Origin: a virus
Strand: one strand, 5' to 3'
Virus record (IMG/VR): IMGVR_UViG_3300017726_000022
Coordinates: 1-37,038 of that record
Length of the DNA: 37,038 nt
How positions within the stretch are numbered: the first letter of the stretch is position 1; each line of letters starts with the position of its first letter. The notes under the pieces were generated by a model, which saw only the letters and a program-made list of their open reading frames with translations, was not told the origin of the DNA and ran no database searches. Position numbers and translations under genes: made by a program. Of the stretch, positions 1 to 8,090 are shown in pieces.

Positions 1-1
1 A

Positions 2-3000
2 ATAAAACGCGTGTTGCGTAAGATTAGTGGGCTTGGTTTAACTACAAAACTAGTTGTTGCTCCTACGGAAACAGGTACAAGCGGTTCTTATGATCCTGTT
101 ACAAACACCATAACGCTCGACCCCGGGACAGGGTTGAAGGAGCACACTTTTTTGCACGAGACGGTACACGCTGCCATATCACAGATTTTGAATGACAGGA
201 ACAATCCGCTTACCAAACAGTTTTTTGATTTCTATACTGAAATTCATACGAATATTGATGGATTCTATGGGGGCCAAGACTTACAAGAGTTTGCCGCCGA
301 GCTTGTTGGTAATCCAGAGTTTCAAGCTTACCTAAAACAAATCAAAGCACCGAAAAGCCAAAGCATGTGGCAGAACATTATGGACGCCATTGCTAGATTC
401 TTTGGGTTTCGTAAAGGTGAGACTGCTTATAATAAAGGTTTAGATTTTATAGACCAGATACTAGATGTATCACAGGATGTAGAGCCTACGCTAGTTGATA
501 AGCTGTTCCTAGGCACTCCTAAGATGAGTGTGGATGCTATGAGCGAACTAGCTACTAGCGGCGCAGATTTTATTGGTAAGAAAAGAAATAGATTATTCAG
601 CGCCATTAGGAGTATTTTTGATTCAGAAGGCGGTCAGCCTATAGCTAGAAATGCCATGCGCGTTCTGCGTCTGCAAGATTTTGTAAAGATGGTCGGGGAT
701 AAAATACCTCAAATAGAGTTATTGCAAAAAGCCATACTAAGACGACGCGGTGCAGAAGACAGAAGGGTAAAAGGCGTACTAGAAAATTACAGAGAGTACG
801 AAAGATTAGTAAAAGAACTTCCAGAGCAAGCAAACGAAATGGGCGAGCTTGCCATAGATTTTGCTTTTGAGGAGTTTGACGCAGTTGGTGTTGATCCGGA
901 ATTCGACGCAAACAAACTCAACCCCGAACGTAAAGCAAGATTTAACGCGCTTATGACTAAGTTTAATCGCCTAGATAAACGTGTGCGTGACATGTACGCA
1001 TCAATACGTAAACAGTACAGAGACTCCTACGAAGAGTATAGGAAGTTTGTACTAGACAATGCAGAGAATGAGGCAACCAGAAAAGATTTAGAGAAAGAGT
1101 TCGAGAAAAACAAGCCGCTTATAGGGTATGTACCCGCGCAAAGGTTTGGCAATTTTTACTTAGAATACGACACACCTAGCGGTGAAAGATATGTAGATGC
1201 TTTTGTAAATGCTGATGAGCGCACTGCATTTATTGAAGAGAATAGAAACAGAATAAGCAATGTCAGACCGTTTAATAAAATACAGGAAGCAACCAGCGGA
1301 GACTTTCCACCTTCTTCTTTTGTAGCAAAACTCATGGCGGGCATGCCTACCAAGGGTTTAAAAGACCAAGTACAAGATGCCTATCTCTCTTTCTACCCAG
1401 AGCAATCTATAATGCAGCGGTTTAGGAAGAGAAAGAAAACTCCCGGTGCGTCAACAGATTTAGTGCAAGTATATGGCGACACTATGATTAGGTGGACTCG
1501 TAAATTAAGCACTTTAGAAACACTGCCAGATATTGACAGACTACTACAAGAAATAGCTAGCGTGCCTTCTACTGGGCTAGAAAACGCTGTACGTAGAGAA
1601 ATAGTAGAAACAAGGGGCGCTTTTATTCGTAACCCCAACTACAACACACTAACCTCTTTCTTTGCTACAGGTGCTTACAACCTTTTCCTAACGGGTAATA
1701 TCTCTGCGGCTATAGTTAACTTAAGTGCTGTACCTCTACTAGCTTTGCCATTGTTGAGCGGCCCTTTTGGTTTCGCTAAAGCTAACTCCGCTGTGTTGAA
1801 GGCTATGAAAACAGCTATGGCACGGGGTGAAGATGGTTGGATAACTGATCCTCGCTACGTAAAACTAGCGCAGGAGTTAGACAACTACTCGCAGCGTACT
1901 CACACAGTGCAGCGAGAGATACTAGACGGAGCCAAACAAAGCACTCAGGACTTTGACTCTACTTCCGCAAAGCTAATGAACCTTGCTAGCGTGCCTTTCA
2001 CCGAAGCAGAAATGTACAGCAGGTCAGTATCGGCTATAGCTGCTTACGAATTAGCAATGCAGAAACGTCCGCCCGGTAAGCAATATAAGAACATGACGCA
2101 AGAGCAAGCTGCGTTGAAGTATGCTCTTGACACTGTGATGAACGTCAACACTTCAGGCATGGCAGCCGAAGGGCCAAGCATAATGCAAAACTCGCTTGGG
2201 CGTGTGATGGGTACGTTCAAAACATTCATTTGGAATAGTGCCACTGTAACTGCTCTGGCTATGCAACAAGCTGGTATGTTTAAGCCATTAGGTGTGGAGG
2301 CTGATTCCGATGCAGAGATACGTGCAATGGCGCGTAGGCAAGTAATAGGCATCTACGGCATGAGTGCAGGATTGGCGGGTATAAACGGACTACCGTTCTT
2401 TGGCGCTGCGGCTACATTTGCGAACATAATAAACGCGGTCATTGGTGATGAAGACGAACCGTTTAATGCTAAAGAAGAAATGCGGTTGTTCACTAACGAG
2501 TTTATATTCAAAGGCCCACTTAACTACCTGACTAACCTAGAAATATCTAACCGAGTTGGTCTTGCCAACGGTATGTTGTTTAGAGAAGACCCTTATAGTA
2601 TAGAGCAGAACGGTTATGTTATGACCGCATTGATGCAAGCTATGGGGCCGGTGGGTAGTTATGCCCTAGGTATAGAAAGAAATGCAGGGAAATTCTTAGA
2701 GGCAGGGGAGTATGGGCGTTTCTTTGAGGCCATATCACCTAGCGCGTTACGTAATATTTTGAAGACAGGCAGGTTTATAGAGGAGGGCGCTAGAACCGTA
2801 GATGGCTCTCCTATTGATACAGACATCAATGCCTATAACTTACTACTGCAAAGTATAGGTTTTACTCCTGCTGACTTATCTAGTTTGTACGAAAACAGAG
2901 CCGCTGCTCTAAACTACGAATCGAAGGTGCAAGCAAGAAAACAAAAGATACTGAAGAAATATTTTGTGGGTATAACCAGTGGAGACACTAAGGTTACTAA

Positions 3001-3175
3001 TACAGCCATAAAAGAATTTGCAGATTTTGCTCAACTGTATCCTGAACTCGTAGGACCAGACACACTGGAGCGTTCTTTCCGCTCACGGCAATCTTACGTA
3101 GATAAGATGGTAGCGGGGTTGAAGTTTAACGCGAAACTAGACAACCCCTTCGTCCGTGAGTTTGCCGTGGTCTAA
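2..3175 (+). CDS. Large polyvalent/internal virion protein with metallopeptidase motif (5'-partial)
   Basis: The frame is open to the left edge, so the true start may lie outside; the first usable codon is GTG at 11 (1054 residues from there). A zincin-type HETVH motif is at residues 49-53, followed near residue 90 by an EFAAE segment that could supply the third zinc ligand. A PLxRFG-like segment (PLIGYVPAQRFG) lies at about residues 370-382, a hallmark of giant phage polyvalent proteins. Hydrophobic stretches at about 545-600 and 775-810 could insert into membranes. By family knowledge such proteins are packaged in the capsid and ejected with the DNA. Protease activity is inferred from the motif only. 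It converges on the minus-strand gene block, sharing 4 bp at the stop codons. Confidence is high for a virion-type giant protein and moderate for the protease. Confidence 0.8.
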   Translation: MKRVLRKISGLGLTTKLVVAPTETGTSGSYDPVTNTITLDPGTGLKEHTFLHETVHAAISQILNDRNNPLTKQFFDFYTEIHTNIDGFYGGQDLQEFAAELVGNPEFQAYLKQIKAPKSQSMWQNIMDAIARFFGFRKGETAYNKGLDFIDQILDVSQDVEPTLVDKLFLGTPKMSVDAMSELATSGADFIGKKRNRLFSAIRSIFDSEGGQPIARNAMRVLRLQDFVKMVGDKIPQIELLQKAILRRRGAEDRRVKGVLENYREYERLVKELPEQANEMGELAIDFAFEEFDAVGVDPEFDANKLNPERKARFNALMTKFNRLDKRVRDMYASIRKQYRDSYEEYRKFVLDNAENEATRKDLEKEFEKNKPLIGYVPAQRFGNFYLEYDTPSGERYVDAFVNADERTAFIEENRNRISNVRPFNKIQEATSGDFPPSSFVAKLMAGMPTKGLKDQVQDAYLSFYPEQSIMQRFRKRKKTPGASTDLVQVYGDTMIRWTRKLSTLETLPDIDRLLQEIASVPSTGLENAVRREIVETRGAFIRNPNYNTLTSFFATGAYNLFLTGNISAAIVNLSAVPLLALPLLSGPFGFAKANSAVLKAMKTAMARGEDGWITDPRYVKLAQELDNYSQRTHTVQREILDGAKQSTQDFDSTSAKLMNLASVPFTEAEMYSRSVSAIAAYELAMQKRPPGKQYKNMTQEQAALKYALDTVMNVNTSGMAAEGPSIMQNSLGRVMGTFKTFIWNSATVTALAMQQAGMFKPLGVEADSDAEIRAMARRQVIGIYGMSAGLAGINGLPFFGAAATFANIINAVIGDEDEPFNAKEEMRLFTNEFIFKGPLNYLTNLEISNRVGLANGMLFREDPYSIEQNGYVMTALMQAMGPVGSYALGIERNAGKFLEAGEYGRFFEAISPSALRNILKTGRFIEEGARTVDGSPIDTDINAYNLLLQSIGFTPADLSSLYENRAAALNYESKVQARKQKILKKYFVGITSGDTKVTNTAIKEFADFAQLYPELVGPDTLERSFRSRQSYVDKMVAGLKFNAKLDNPFVREFAVV

Positions 3176-3366
3176 ACCCTCCATATACGGATGCCCCGCA
3201 CTCCGTCTTCTATAGTTACTTTAGTAGCTACTTTATATTTGAGCCGTTTAGTCTCAGCCAGTAAAACTTGCTTGGCTGAGACAGGCTTAAGGCAGGGTAT
3301 AAAGAACGACCAGCCGCGTTTAAACTTCTTCCAGTTGATCTGGTAATCCACCTTCTCTATCTGCAT
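3172..3366 (-). CDS. Small hypothetical protein ending the replication operon
   Basis: A 64-residue basic protein, not recognised. Its start overlaps the 3' end of the primase-helicase gene by 47 bp and its TAG stop overlaps the TAA of the convergent virion gene. A perfect 10-bp inverted repeat lies inside it (3251-3260 with 3273-3282). Being last in a long operon and ending at a convergent stop, it could be real or could be a reading frame kept open by chance. The long overlap with the primase gene lowers confidence. Confidence 0.45.
   Translation of the reverse strand: MQIEKVDYQINWKKFKRGWSFFIPCLKPVSAKQVLLAETKRLKYKVATKVTIEDGVRGIRIWRV
3251..3282. repeat. Perfect 10-bp inverted repeat (stem-loop) at convergent gene ends
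   Basis: GTCTCAGCCA (3251-3260) and TGGCTGAGAC (3273-3282) are exact reverse complements separated by 12 nt. The element sits about 75 bp from the point where the plus-strand virion gene and minus-strand replication operon meet. There is no U tract on either side, so it is not a standard intrinsic terminator. It could still stall polymerase or protect a 3' end. Confidence 0.6.
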
Positions 3367-6145
3367 TTTCTTTAGCTTTTTCTACCAATTTAGACATATC
3401 AAAAAACTCAGGGTGAGACGCATCGAACATAGCGCACCGTTGAGCAGGTGACGATATAGCCATGCCTTTAGACATGCGCTTATTCACAGTATCCAAGTAC
3501 ATCCCACGCTTCTTAAGGTCTTCAATAAATGAGTTGTAGTCTGTGCTGTCCTTGTTCAATTCGTTGCGTATGTCTTTAACCGGGATAAAAAGCCGCTGGG
3601 TGTCACCCTCGTGCCGCATAACAAGCCTACCGTACTTAGGTTCTAGTCTAGGTGCTTTAGGTTTTGAAGTGCGCTGGTCTACGCCATCGTCAACGTCAAG
3701 CAGATTATTGAGGTTGTTGTTTATAAACGAACCAAGTATAGACACATAACTGTCCACCGGAGCTACAGTATCTTTCCTCAGTTGAATTATGGTCCGAGAT
3801 GCTTTCCTGTAGATGCGCCCCATGTCAAACTTTATTAACCCTAGTTTGCACGCAATTATTCCTGCGGCTATATTAGCAGCTATAAGGGCAGACCAATTTC
3901 TTTCACGTGAAGTAAGACGCATTTCTTTGTCTATCTTAGCCTGTATTTTAAGTACGTCTTTCTTTACACCTTCTGGATTAGCAAGCACGTGTTGCATGAA
4001 AGGTACAATGGCGTGACCAAAATTAGCGTTTAGCTGGTGGTCAAACATCTCTTTGCCGTACGTTGTAGAGATAGTCTCTTGGTCAACGTAGTCTACATAG
4101 AACTCCATGATTCGCATAAGCTCACCATCAGGTAGGCTTTTGTCTGCAAATAGCTTTTGGTAAAAAGAAGAGTTAGACGAGGAGAGCGTCATGTTACGCC
4201 ATGTAGTGTCGTTCTTACGGTTAGCGTTAGCTGTAGCGGTGCCTTTATCTTTACCTTTGCCTTGTGATACTTCGTAGGCAAAATCACTAAGGGAGCCAGA
4301 CTCCATATTACTAAGCTCATCCATAGTGTTTACTACGTTGTTTAGTATGCCCAGCTTGTTGACACGTGCTACGGCTGTGTCTTTAGGGTTACCCAAGAGC
4401 TGTTCAGGATCGCCACATATACTGTTTGCCATCCGCAGTATGGTTGTCTTACCCGTACCTGCGTTCTTATGTACTAAGTTTATGATTGCACCTTTCTGTC
4501 CGGTTAGTTGCAACAGAGGAGAACCAAAGCCAGAGAGTGCGGCAAACGCTTGTATCTCCATACCCTCCTTGTTATACAAGTTAAATACTTCTTGCCACTT
4601 TTCTAAGGTGCCTCTTGGTTCAAAGTAGGGTACATAAGCTTTAGTTACAGAAGACGCAGGGGAGTGATACACCCCATCCACAGTAATCTCTCGTTCTCCG
4701 ACAATAAACTTCGTATCGTTATCAGCCCATCCAAATTGTAATCTCATTATTTCTGCCTTTTCTTTTGTCTGTAGTATCTGAATAGTTCTAGTAACGTATT
4801 CAATCAAAGCCGCCGAGTTGCTGGCGCCTGCTACTACTCCATTATGTGCAAGAGTCTTAAGTAACAGTCTACGTTCTAAACATTCATTAGGTATCTTGAA
4901 CTCACGCACACCATCGTGCGGAGAATGAAAAACAAACACGGACACAAACCCTTCTTGGTCGTCCCACATTTGCTTCTTTAAATAGAAGTCGTGCTCGTAT
5001 ACAAGCACTGCGTCTTCTTCCTTCATTAAATACACGCCCCCATTTTTACCTCTAAAATAAGGTTCAAACTTATTTATAGGGCTGCTGGAGGCTTTCTTTA
5101 TAACTTTACCTAAGCTATACGGGCCTTTTACTTCTTTGCTTTTCTTGTGTGGGCAGTGCTTACAACCACCGGGGTTGTTCTTTTCAAACTCCTCACAAGA
5201 GTGTGGTCCCTTGATACCCGCGATCTTTCTTTCAACTGCGCCAAAATCGTAGTCAGGATGGCCGTGGGACACGGTGTGTATAGCTTTGCTACCGTCTACG
5301 CAAAACTTAGCGACAGACAGTGCGTTAAACCAACGAGGTTCCGACAGAGTTTTGCGGTTTAGCAGACTATCCTTGAGCTGTAGGCACGGGTCTTGCCGTC
5401 CTATTATTTTAGAAAACTTGTAGTCTTTGTTTTCATCAAGGAGCTTTTGCAGCGGGTCCAATATAGGTTGGCTGCTTTTCTTCTTAACCGTAACAACTTC
5501 ATCGGGGTCTACTCCAAGCAGCTCACGTATAGCGTTAGGTGCGTACCTTGCGGTTACAGGGTTTACTACCTTTACTAGCTTAGGAGTATCCTTCTTTTGG
5601 TTGTAGGTGCCCGGCACTCGCAGTATACGCGCAGCGTCGAACACGTTCGGATCAGCATAAAATTTCTGAGTAATACATACTTGCTCTAGTCTCTTGGCAA
5701 TAGGTAGCCATTTCTCGGTGGGTATTTCTTCTGTGAACCCCCAATACACATGCAAGCCATAACCTGAATTTACAATTACTGGTTCAGGCAGATCGACTGT
5801 ATTGCAAAACTCTTTAAGAGCTTCTAGTCCTTCTTTCTGGCTGGCGTAACCTTTCGGTAATCCTGTAGAGGGTTCTATCTCTTCTGCTTTGTCTCCACCG
5901 CAGTCTATATCAAGCCAAATAGCTCCAAGAGACTCTACATTTTCTACCTTCCGGCTACCTTTTTCTTTTAGCTTACCCAGAGCAAAGTAGACATCCATAG
6001 CTTGCTCGGAAAACCCGTCAGCTATTTCGTATGCTACTTCTAAACTATCGGTAAACTTTGGCATAAGCCTACCGTCTTTCATGCCGACCACATTGTATAT
6101 GCCGCCTTTAGGGACGACGTAATCTATGAGATCGAATGTTTGCAT
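3320..6145 (-). CDS. Bifunctional primase-helicase (AEP-type primase plus AAA/DUF927-like helicase)
   Basis: A 941-residue protein predicted to prime and unwind DNA at the phage fork. The N-terminal half resembles an archaeo-eukaryotic-type primase: WLDID at 77-81 gives the catalytic acidic pair (D79, D81), SGYGLHVYW at 127-135 gives the conserved His, and a FDAARILRVPGTYNQK segment follows at 169-184. A Cys/His cluster at 317-333 (C317, C328, C331, H333) could bind zinc. The C-terminal half has Walker A (GTGKT, 563-567) and a Walker B-like VVNTMDE (604-610), as in DUF927/SF3-like phage helicases. The gene starts at the TAATG overlap with the upstream HTH gene. The primase and ATPase assignments are strong; the exact helicase family is inferred. 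Confidence 0.88.
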   Translation of the reverse strand: MQTFDLIDYVVPKGGIYNVVGMKDGRLMPKFTDSLEVAYEIADGFSEQAMDVYFALGKLKEKGSRKVENVESLGAIWLDIDCGGDKAEEIEPSTGLPKGYASQKEGLEALKEFCNTVDLPEPVIVNSGYGLHVYWGFTEEIPTEKWLPIAKRLEQVCITQKFYADPNVFDAARILRVPGTYNQKKDTPKLVKVVNPVTARYAPNAIRELLGVDPDEVVTVKKKSSQPILDPLQKLLDENKDYKFSKIIGRQDPCLQLKDSLLNRKTLSEPRWFNALSVAKFCVDGSKAIHTVSHGHPDYDFGAVERKIAGIKGPHSCEEFEKNNPGGCKHCPHKKSKEVKGPYSLGKVIKKASSSPINKFEPYFRGKNGGVYLMKEEDAVLVYEHDFYLKKQMWDDQEGFVSVFVFHSPHDGVREFKIPNECLERRLLLKTLAHNGVVAGASNSAALIEYVTRTIQILQTKEKAEIMRLQFGWADNDTKFIVGEREITVDGVYHSPASSVTKAYVPYFEPRGTLEKWQEVFNLYNKEGMEIQAFAALSGFGSPLLQLTGQKGAIINLVHKNAGTGKTTILRMANSICGDPEQLLGNPKDTAVARVNKLGILNNVVNTMDELSNMESGSLSDFAYEVSQGKGKDKGTATANANRKNDTTWRNMTLSSSNSSFYQKLFADKSLPDGELMRIMEFYVDYVDQETISTTYGKEMFDHQLNANFGHAIVPFMQHVLANPEGVKKDVLKIQAKIDKEMRLTSRERNWSALIAANIAAGIIACKLGLIKFDMGRIYRKASRTIIQLRKDTVAPVDSYVSILGSFINNNLNNLLDVDDGVDQRTSKPKAPRLEPKYGRLVMRHEGDTQRLFIPVKDIRNELNKDSTDYNSFIEDLKKRGMYLDTVNKRMSKGMAISSPAQRCAMFDASHPEFFDMSKLVEKAKENADREGGLPDQLEEV

Positions 6146-6375
6146 TATCTAAACTCAGCTATTATCGCTTCTATTAGTTCTAGCAGTTCTTGTTTAGGCT
6201 CATGGACGCCCGTGAACCAGTTATAGACAGTCTGTCTGGTAACCCCTAGCTGAGAGGCTACCTCGGCAACAGGTACATTAGCGTCAATGCACGTGCGGCC
6301 AAGGCGGACCCCCAGCAGGGATTGGTCAGCTTCTTGATTCAGACTATCGAGATGTGTCGAGTAGCCGTAGCTCAT
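6145..6375 (-). CDS. Small helix-turn-helix DNA-binding protein
   Basis: A 76-residue protein with a Cro/XRE-like HTH: VAEVASQLGVTRQTVYNWFTG spans roughly residues 37-57, with the recognition helix around TRQTVYNWF. It is joined to both neighbours by TAATG overlaps, between the SSB-like gene and the primase-helicase gene, so it is made together with the replication proteins. It is a candidate regulator of the operator-like or palindromic sites farther along the minus-strand region, but nothing in the sequence ties it to a particular site. Confidence 0.75.
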   Translation of the reverse strand: MSYGYSTHLDSLNQEADQSLLGVRLGRTCIDANVPVAEVASQLGVTRQTVYNWFTGVHEPKQELLELIEAIIAEFR

Positions 6376-7652
6376 TAGTCGTCATCGCCCCATGAAGAAA
6401 TAATGTCTTCTATATCATCGTCATCGTCGTCAGAAATGTCGTTCTTCTTTTTACGCTTGACAGGTTCTTTGACTTCTTCGTCGTCGAACGGATCAGCTTC
6501 GGGTTTAGCCTTTGGGGTGTCCTCTGCTTCAAACCCACCATCTGAGTCATCTGACGCAAAGGGGCTACCAGACTCTTCGTCTGCGCTGAAACCATCCTCT
6601 TCATCAAACGGGGATGCTGGCTTGTAAGGCACGTACTTCTTAACCTGCACGCCTCGTAGTCTTAGGGCTACGCCACCGCCGTTTATTTTGTAAGGGAATA
6701 ACTCAACGGCTACGTTTACTGTACTACCAGTAGTGAGCATAAAATCACTGTCCAGCTTCTTGTTCTTTGAATCAAACTGGTCTGGGATTGAAGTAGGGTT
6801 GCCGTTGTATGCAGCTTTAAGACTGGCCTTACCGACGTAAGTTCCGTCATCTTGCTCCTTAAAACGCATCTCTAGCTTCTTAGGCCAAGAGTCTTCACGC
6901 GCAGCTTTGTACGCTTCGTTCATCAGGCTGTACAGTTCTTTAGCTTGCGCTTTGCTCATGCCAAAGTTTAGATCGTAAGACGCCCCATCTTCTGTCGCAT
7001 CGCACGGAACACTTCTGTTCTGCTTGTCGCTCCAGTGGTAAGGCTGGTTGATACGAGGGTAGAGTGCAGTTACGCCTCTAATTATTTGTGACTTACTAGC
7101 CATATATTGCTCCTTAAAAGGGTTTGATTGATCAGCTTTCTCAAGCTGCTTTATATCTGCAAGTTCTTCCTCTGCTAGAGGTCGAACCGGTTTGAAATAC
7201 ATCTTGTAAAAATCACGGTGTTCTACAAAATATATTTCGGTTAGCACATTACCGACGTGCTCTCGGTTGCGTTCAAGATGTTCTATGTACTTATATAGAT
7301 TCATCCTGTTGTCGTCTCTGGAAAACAAACTTAATGCACTAAGTCTGATTTCGTAAAGAGAGTTCTGTCCTAAGAAAGCTACCTTAATATTAGTAAAGAA
7401 CTTACAAGGTGCTCCTCCTGAGTTTCGTCCAGTTTTTATGCTCTGGGTGCAATCAAGACAGCGACTAGCTTGTTTGTTAGACACCGCTTCGTCTGGAAAG
7501 TCACAGTCGAAAGACCAACAAGTAAGCTTGTTATCTTCGTAGTAATTTCTTGATAGCGTTCCGCTGTCTGCTATTACAACTTCTACAGAGCGCAGCGGCT
7601 CGTAGGTATCCGGGTGCACAAAGCACCCGTCCTGTACTTGAAGTCTATTCAC
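6375..7652 (-). CDS. Single-stranded DNA-binding protein with N-terminal Cys domain and acidic tail
   Basis: A 425-residue protein. The N-terminal part has clustered cysteines (C45, C50, C65, C68, C83) in a CWSFDC ... CLDC ... GGAPCKFF pattern, probably a zinc-binding module. The central part (about 190-340) contains a VALRLRGVQVKKY strand like that in T7 gp2.5/DUF2815-type OB-fold ssDNA-binding proteins. Residues after about 345 are highly acidic and end in a run of Asp, as in SSB tails that recruit replication partners. Its place among primase, helicase and polymerase genes fits. It is longer than usual phage SSBs because of the Cys module. Function is inferred from pattern and context. Confidence 0.68.
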   Translation of the reverse strand: MNRLQVQDGCFVHPDTYEPLRSVEVVIADSGTLSRNYYEDNKLTCWSFDCDFPDEAVSNKQASRCLDCTQSIKTGRNSGGAPCKFFTNIKVAFLGQNSLYEIRLSALSLFSRDDNRMNLYKYIEHLERNREHVGNVLTEIYFVEHRDFYKMYFKPVRPLAEEELADIKQLEKADQSNPFKEQYMASKSQIIRGVTALYPRINQPYHWSDKQNRSVPCDATEDGASYDLNFGMSKAQAKELYSLMNEAYKAAREDSWPKKLEMRFKEQDDGTYVGKASLKAAYNGNPTSIPDQFDSKNKKLDSDFMLTTGSTVNVAVELFPYKINGGGVALRLRGVQVKKYVPYKPASPFDEEDGFSADEESGSPFASDDSDGGFEAEDTPKAKPEADPFDDEEVKEPVKRKKKNDISDDDDDDIEDIISSWGDDD

Positions 7653-8035
7653 TTCTTGCGTGGTTTAAGTACAGAGATAGTGTACTTACGGTTTGTCTGT
7701 AGACCCGGAGGTGCTACATCAGGGTTAGCTTCTAGGAACTCTTTCATGTTAGAGGTATGCACGCGCTTCTCAAGTAGATGAAACGCGCTATTCTCTTTTA
7801 TGAATTCGTGCATCTTATCCCAGTCGCTCGGCCAGTAACTAGTACGCACACGACGTGAAATAGTACCGGCTGGTGTTCTCAAGCTATCAATGTTTTGTTC
7901 TTCGCACAGAGTCAGCATCTCTTGAGTTACTTTCTCTTGTTGTGCTTTTATTTTCTTTATCTCTTCTTCTTTCTCTTGTATAGCTTCACGCATCTTGATG
8001 TAGATGGTGGCTAGTTTGTCAGGTGTGTCTTTCAT
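7649..8035 (-). CDS. Coiled-coil phage protein of the replication/recombination module
   Basis: A 128-residue protein. Residues about 15-50 are rich in Glu/Lys/Gln and predicted to form a coiled coil. The rest, including a YWPSDWDKMHEFIKEN segment and a PPGLQTNRKYTISVLKP end, resembles an uncharacterised family common in podoviruses, often next to SSB or recombination genes. The start codon has a strong GGAGGAG ribosome-binding site that is partnered with an upstream anti-SD stretch (8038-8061). A promoter candidate lies at 8063-8090. It overlaps the SSB gene by 4 bp. The molecular role is unknown. Confidence 0.7.
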   Translation of the reverse strand: MKDTPDKLATIYIKMREAIQEKEEEIKKIKAQQEKVTQEMLTLCEEQNIDSLRTPAGTISRRVRTSYWPSDWDKMHEFIKENSAFHLLEKRVHTSNMKEFLEANPDVAPPGLQTNRKYTISVLKPRKK

Positions 8036-8037
8036 CG

Positions 8038-8061
8038 CTCCTCCTTTTTGGTGGGGAGGAG
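8038..8061 (-). promoter_or_regulatory. Hairpin able to sequester the Shine-Dalgarno of the coiled-coil gene
   Basis: On the minus strand CTCCTCC (8061-8055) can pair with GGAGGAG (8044-8038), which is the ribosome-binding site 2 nt from the ATG at 8035. The stem is 7 bp and the loop 10 nt. Together with the adjacent promoter candidate this looks like a short 5' leader whose folding would hide the ribosome-binding site. Confidence 0.55.
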
Positions 8062-8062
8062 T

Positions 8063-8090
8063 AGTGTACTCTTACGCTTTACAGTGTCAA
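8063..8090 (-). promoter_or_regulatory. Sigma70-type promoter candidate before the coiled-coil/SSB/primase genes
   Basis: The minus strand reads TTGACA (8090-8085), 16 nt, then TACACT (8068-8063). The -35 hexamer is a perfect match and the -10 is a fair one. It overlaps the last codons of the helicase gene and would start transcription inside the 52-bp gap before the coiled-coil gene, giving the replication genes an internal start point. Confidence 0.55.

Noticed and set aside
6403-6627. Serine-rich plus-strand reading frame
   Set aside because: It is the antisense shadow of the Asp/Glu-rich SSB tail.
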